From Verrucomicrobiota bacterium (GTDB lineage: Bacteria > Verrucomicrobiota > Verrucomicrobiia > Opitutales > T3Sed10-336), in assembly GCA_003565135.1 (NCBI GenBank), contig PXDC01000318.1, positions 1-33,302 on the forward strand: DNA of 33,302 bases, given 5' to 3'. A program made the translations under genes and the position numbers. Below, one piece after another: positions 32,756 to 33,302 of the stretch. A model generated the notes under the pieces. That model was not told the origin of the DNA. It ran no database searches and saw nothing but the letters and a program-made list of their open reading frames with translations. Every line of letters begins with the position of its first letter. Position 1 is the stretch's first letter.

Positions 32756-32783
32756 AAAATACTAACCTTGGCCTCGCTGTCAA
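32756..32783 (-). promoter_or_regulatory. Promoter of the small exported gene
   Basis: On the minus strand a perfect TTGACA (32778-32783) is followed by a 16-base spacer and TATTTT (32756-32761). The predicted start of transcription (about 32749) is only one or two bases before the ATG, which implies a nearly leaderless mRNA. Confidence 0.5.
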
Positions 32784-32810
32784 CCCGATCGCCCTTTTTG
32801 CCCTAATATG

Positions 32811-32922
32811 GCAAACGCGTTCTGGCAAAGGATATGTAAGGTTTTTGTTTCCATGAGGTTTTGAAATTTTGCAGCAATTTTCCAAACCTCATTCCCAATG
32901 GAGTTTGCCGGAACGCGTTGGC
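32811..32922. repeat. 112-bp element with nested inverted repeats
   Basis: Outer arms 32811-32829 and 32904-32922 are complementary at 18 of 19 positions (one G-T, one mismatch) and each holds the palindrome AACGCGTT. An inner inverted repeat ATGAGGTTT (32853-32861) / AAACCTCAT (32884-32892) extends with further AT pairs toward a small loop near 32869-32875. No T-tract follows on either strand. It lies between the 3' end of uvrA and the promoter of the small exported gene, in an AT-rich island; no coding sequence was found in it. Confidence 0.75.
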
Positions 32923-32991
32923 AACATCAGGGTTTACTCCGAAAAGGCTGCCGGCGGGGGCGGAGCGGGATGCGGTCCCCTGAGTCCACGT

Positions 32992-33302
32992 TTATTTTGT
33001 TGGCAACGGGCTGTTTGCGGATCTCATCGCCGCGTTTTTCCGGGTGCGGGAGCCGGCGGTCCGGGCGTCGCCGTTCCCGGTGAGAAAGGGGCGCGTGGGG
33101 CTCGCGGGGCATTGGGAAAGCCCGGACACGGGACCCTGAAAAAGCACCCGGCCTCCGAGGTCGCCCCCTTCGGGCCCGATTTCGACGAGGTAATCGGCCT
33201 CCTCCAGGAGGTCGGTATTGTGTTCGATGACGATGACCGTGTGCCCCTGGTCGACCAGGCGGTGCAGGAGGTGGATCAGGTTTTCACAGTCGCTGAAATG
33301 AA
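32992..33302 (-). CDS. uvrA: Excinuclease ABC subunit A, 3' end only
   Basis: The last 102 codons of a gene entering from the right, on the minus strand. It reads HFSDCENLIHLLHRLVDQGH, then TVIVIEHNTDLLEEADYLVE and IGPEGGDLGGRVLFQG. This is the C-terminal ATPase end of UvrA (H-loop region VIEHN, then the GPEGGDxGG motif), the damage-recognition subunit of nucleotide-excision repair. After the usual end there is a ~35-residue tail rich in Arg, Ala and Ser (GSRTRKNAAMRSANS). Whether it is UvrA or a UvrA2 paralog cannot be told from this part. Confidence 0.93.
   Translation of the reverse strand, partial: HFSDCENLIHLLHRLVDQGHTVIVIEHNTDLLEEADYLVEIGPEGGDLGGRVLFQGPVSGLSQCPASPTRPFLTGNGDARTAGSRTRKNAAMRSANSPLPTK

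Overview
The window is a gene-dense, GC-rich bacterial chromosome segment. The organism is most likely a member of the Verrucomicrobiota, probably the Opitutia side. This is inference from gene content, not from a search: a 31-residue COX24/bS22-type basic protein of the form I associate with that phylum, a PilM/N/O/secretin operon resembling the Akkermansia Amuc_1098-1102 locus, an NfeD-NfeD-FloA operon, and weak or absent Shine-Dalgarno sequences at many starts. No tRNA, rRNA, transposase, phage gene or CRISPR array was seen. Intergenic gaps are short; the longest gene-free stretch holds the RNase P RNA.

Layout. 1-2008 is a housekeeping block: the 3' end of a C4 zinc-ribbon gene, rnpB, rpsT with a strong terminator, a divergent RluA-type pseudouridine synthase, and a tiny basic ribosome-type protein. 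2057-2938 (minus) is an exported TraB/GumN-family protein. 3082-9577 is a six-gene operon of PilM-, PilN- and PilO-like proteins, a small exported protein in the PilP position, a secretin, and an acidic exported protein. The last two share an N-terminal helical repeat. 9686-14202 holds a CPBP membrane protease, a polyprenyl diphosphate synthase, fumarase C, YjbQ and a Bax-inhibitor-1-like protein. 14379-18082 is the NfeD/NfeD/FloA membrane-microdomain operon plus an anchored unknown protein. 18244-21771 is rpmH-rnpA-yidD-yidC-yebC. 21810-23564 is the methionine pair metX-metW. 23620-28454 contains a PHP phosphoesterase, a sugar isomerase-like TIM barrel, a Tat-exported metallophosphoesterase and an ABC-2 exporter. 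28661-32462 holds two overlapping genes for membrane-associated P-loop GTPases. The end of the window carries a small Cys/Gly-rich exported protein, a 112-bp inverted-repeat element and the 3' end of uvrA.

The two places most likely to hold undescribed biology are the secretin operon with its unusual shared repeat module, and the tandem GTPase pair, whose two members share an atypical N-x-x-R sequence where the nucleotide-specificity motif NKxD is expected. Smaller points are the degenerate active site of the pseudouridine synthase, the long inverted repeat near 32.8-32.9 kb, and a small exported protein whose best promoter would give an almost leaderless mRNA.
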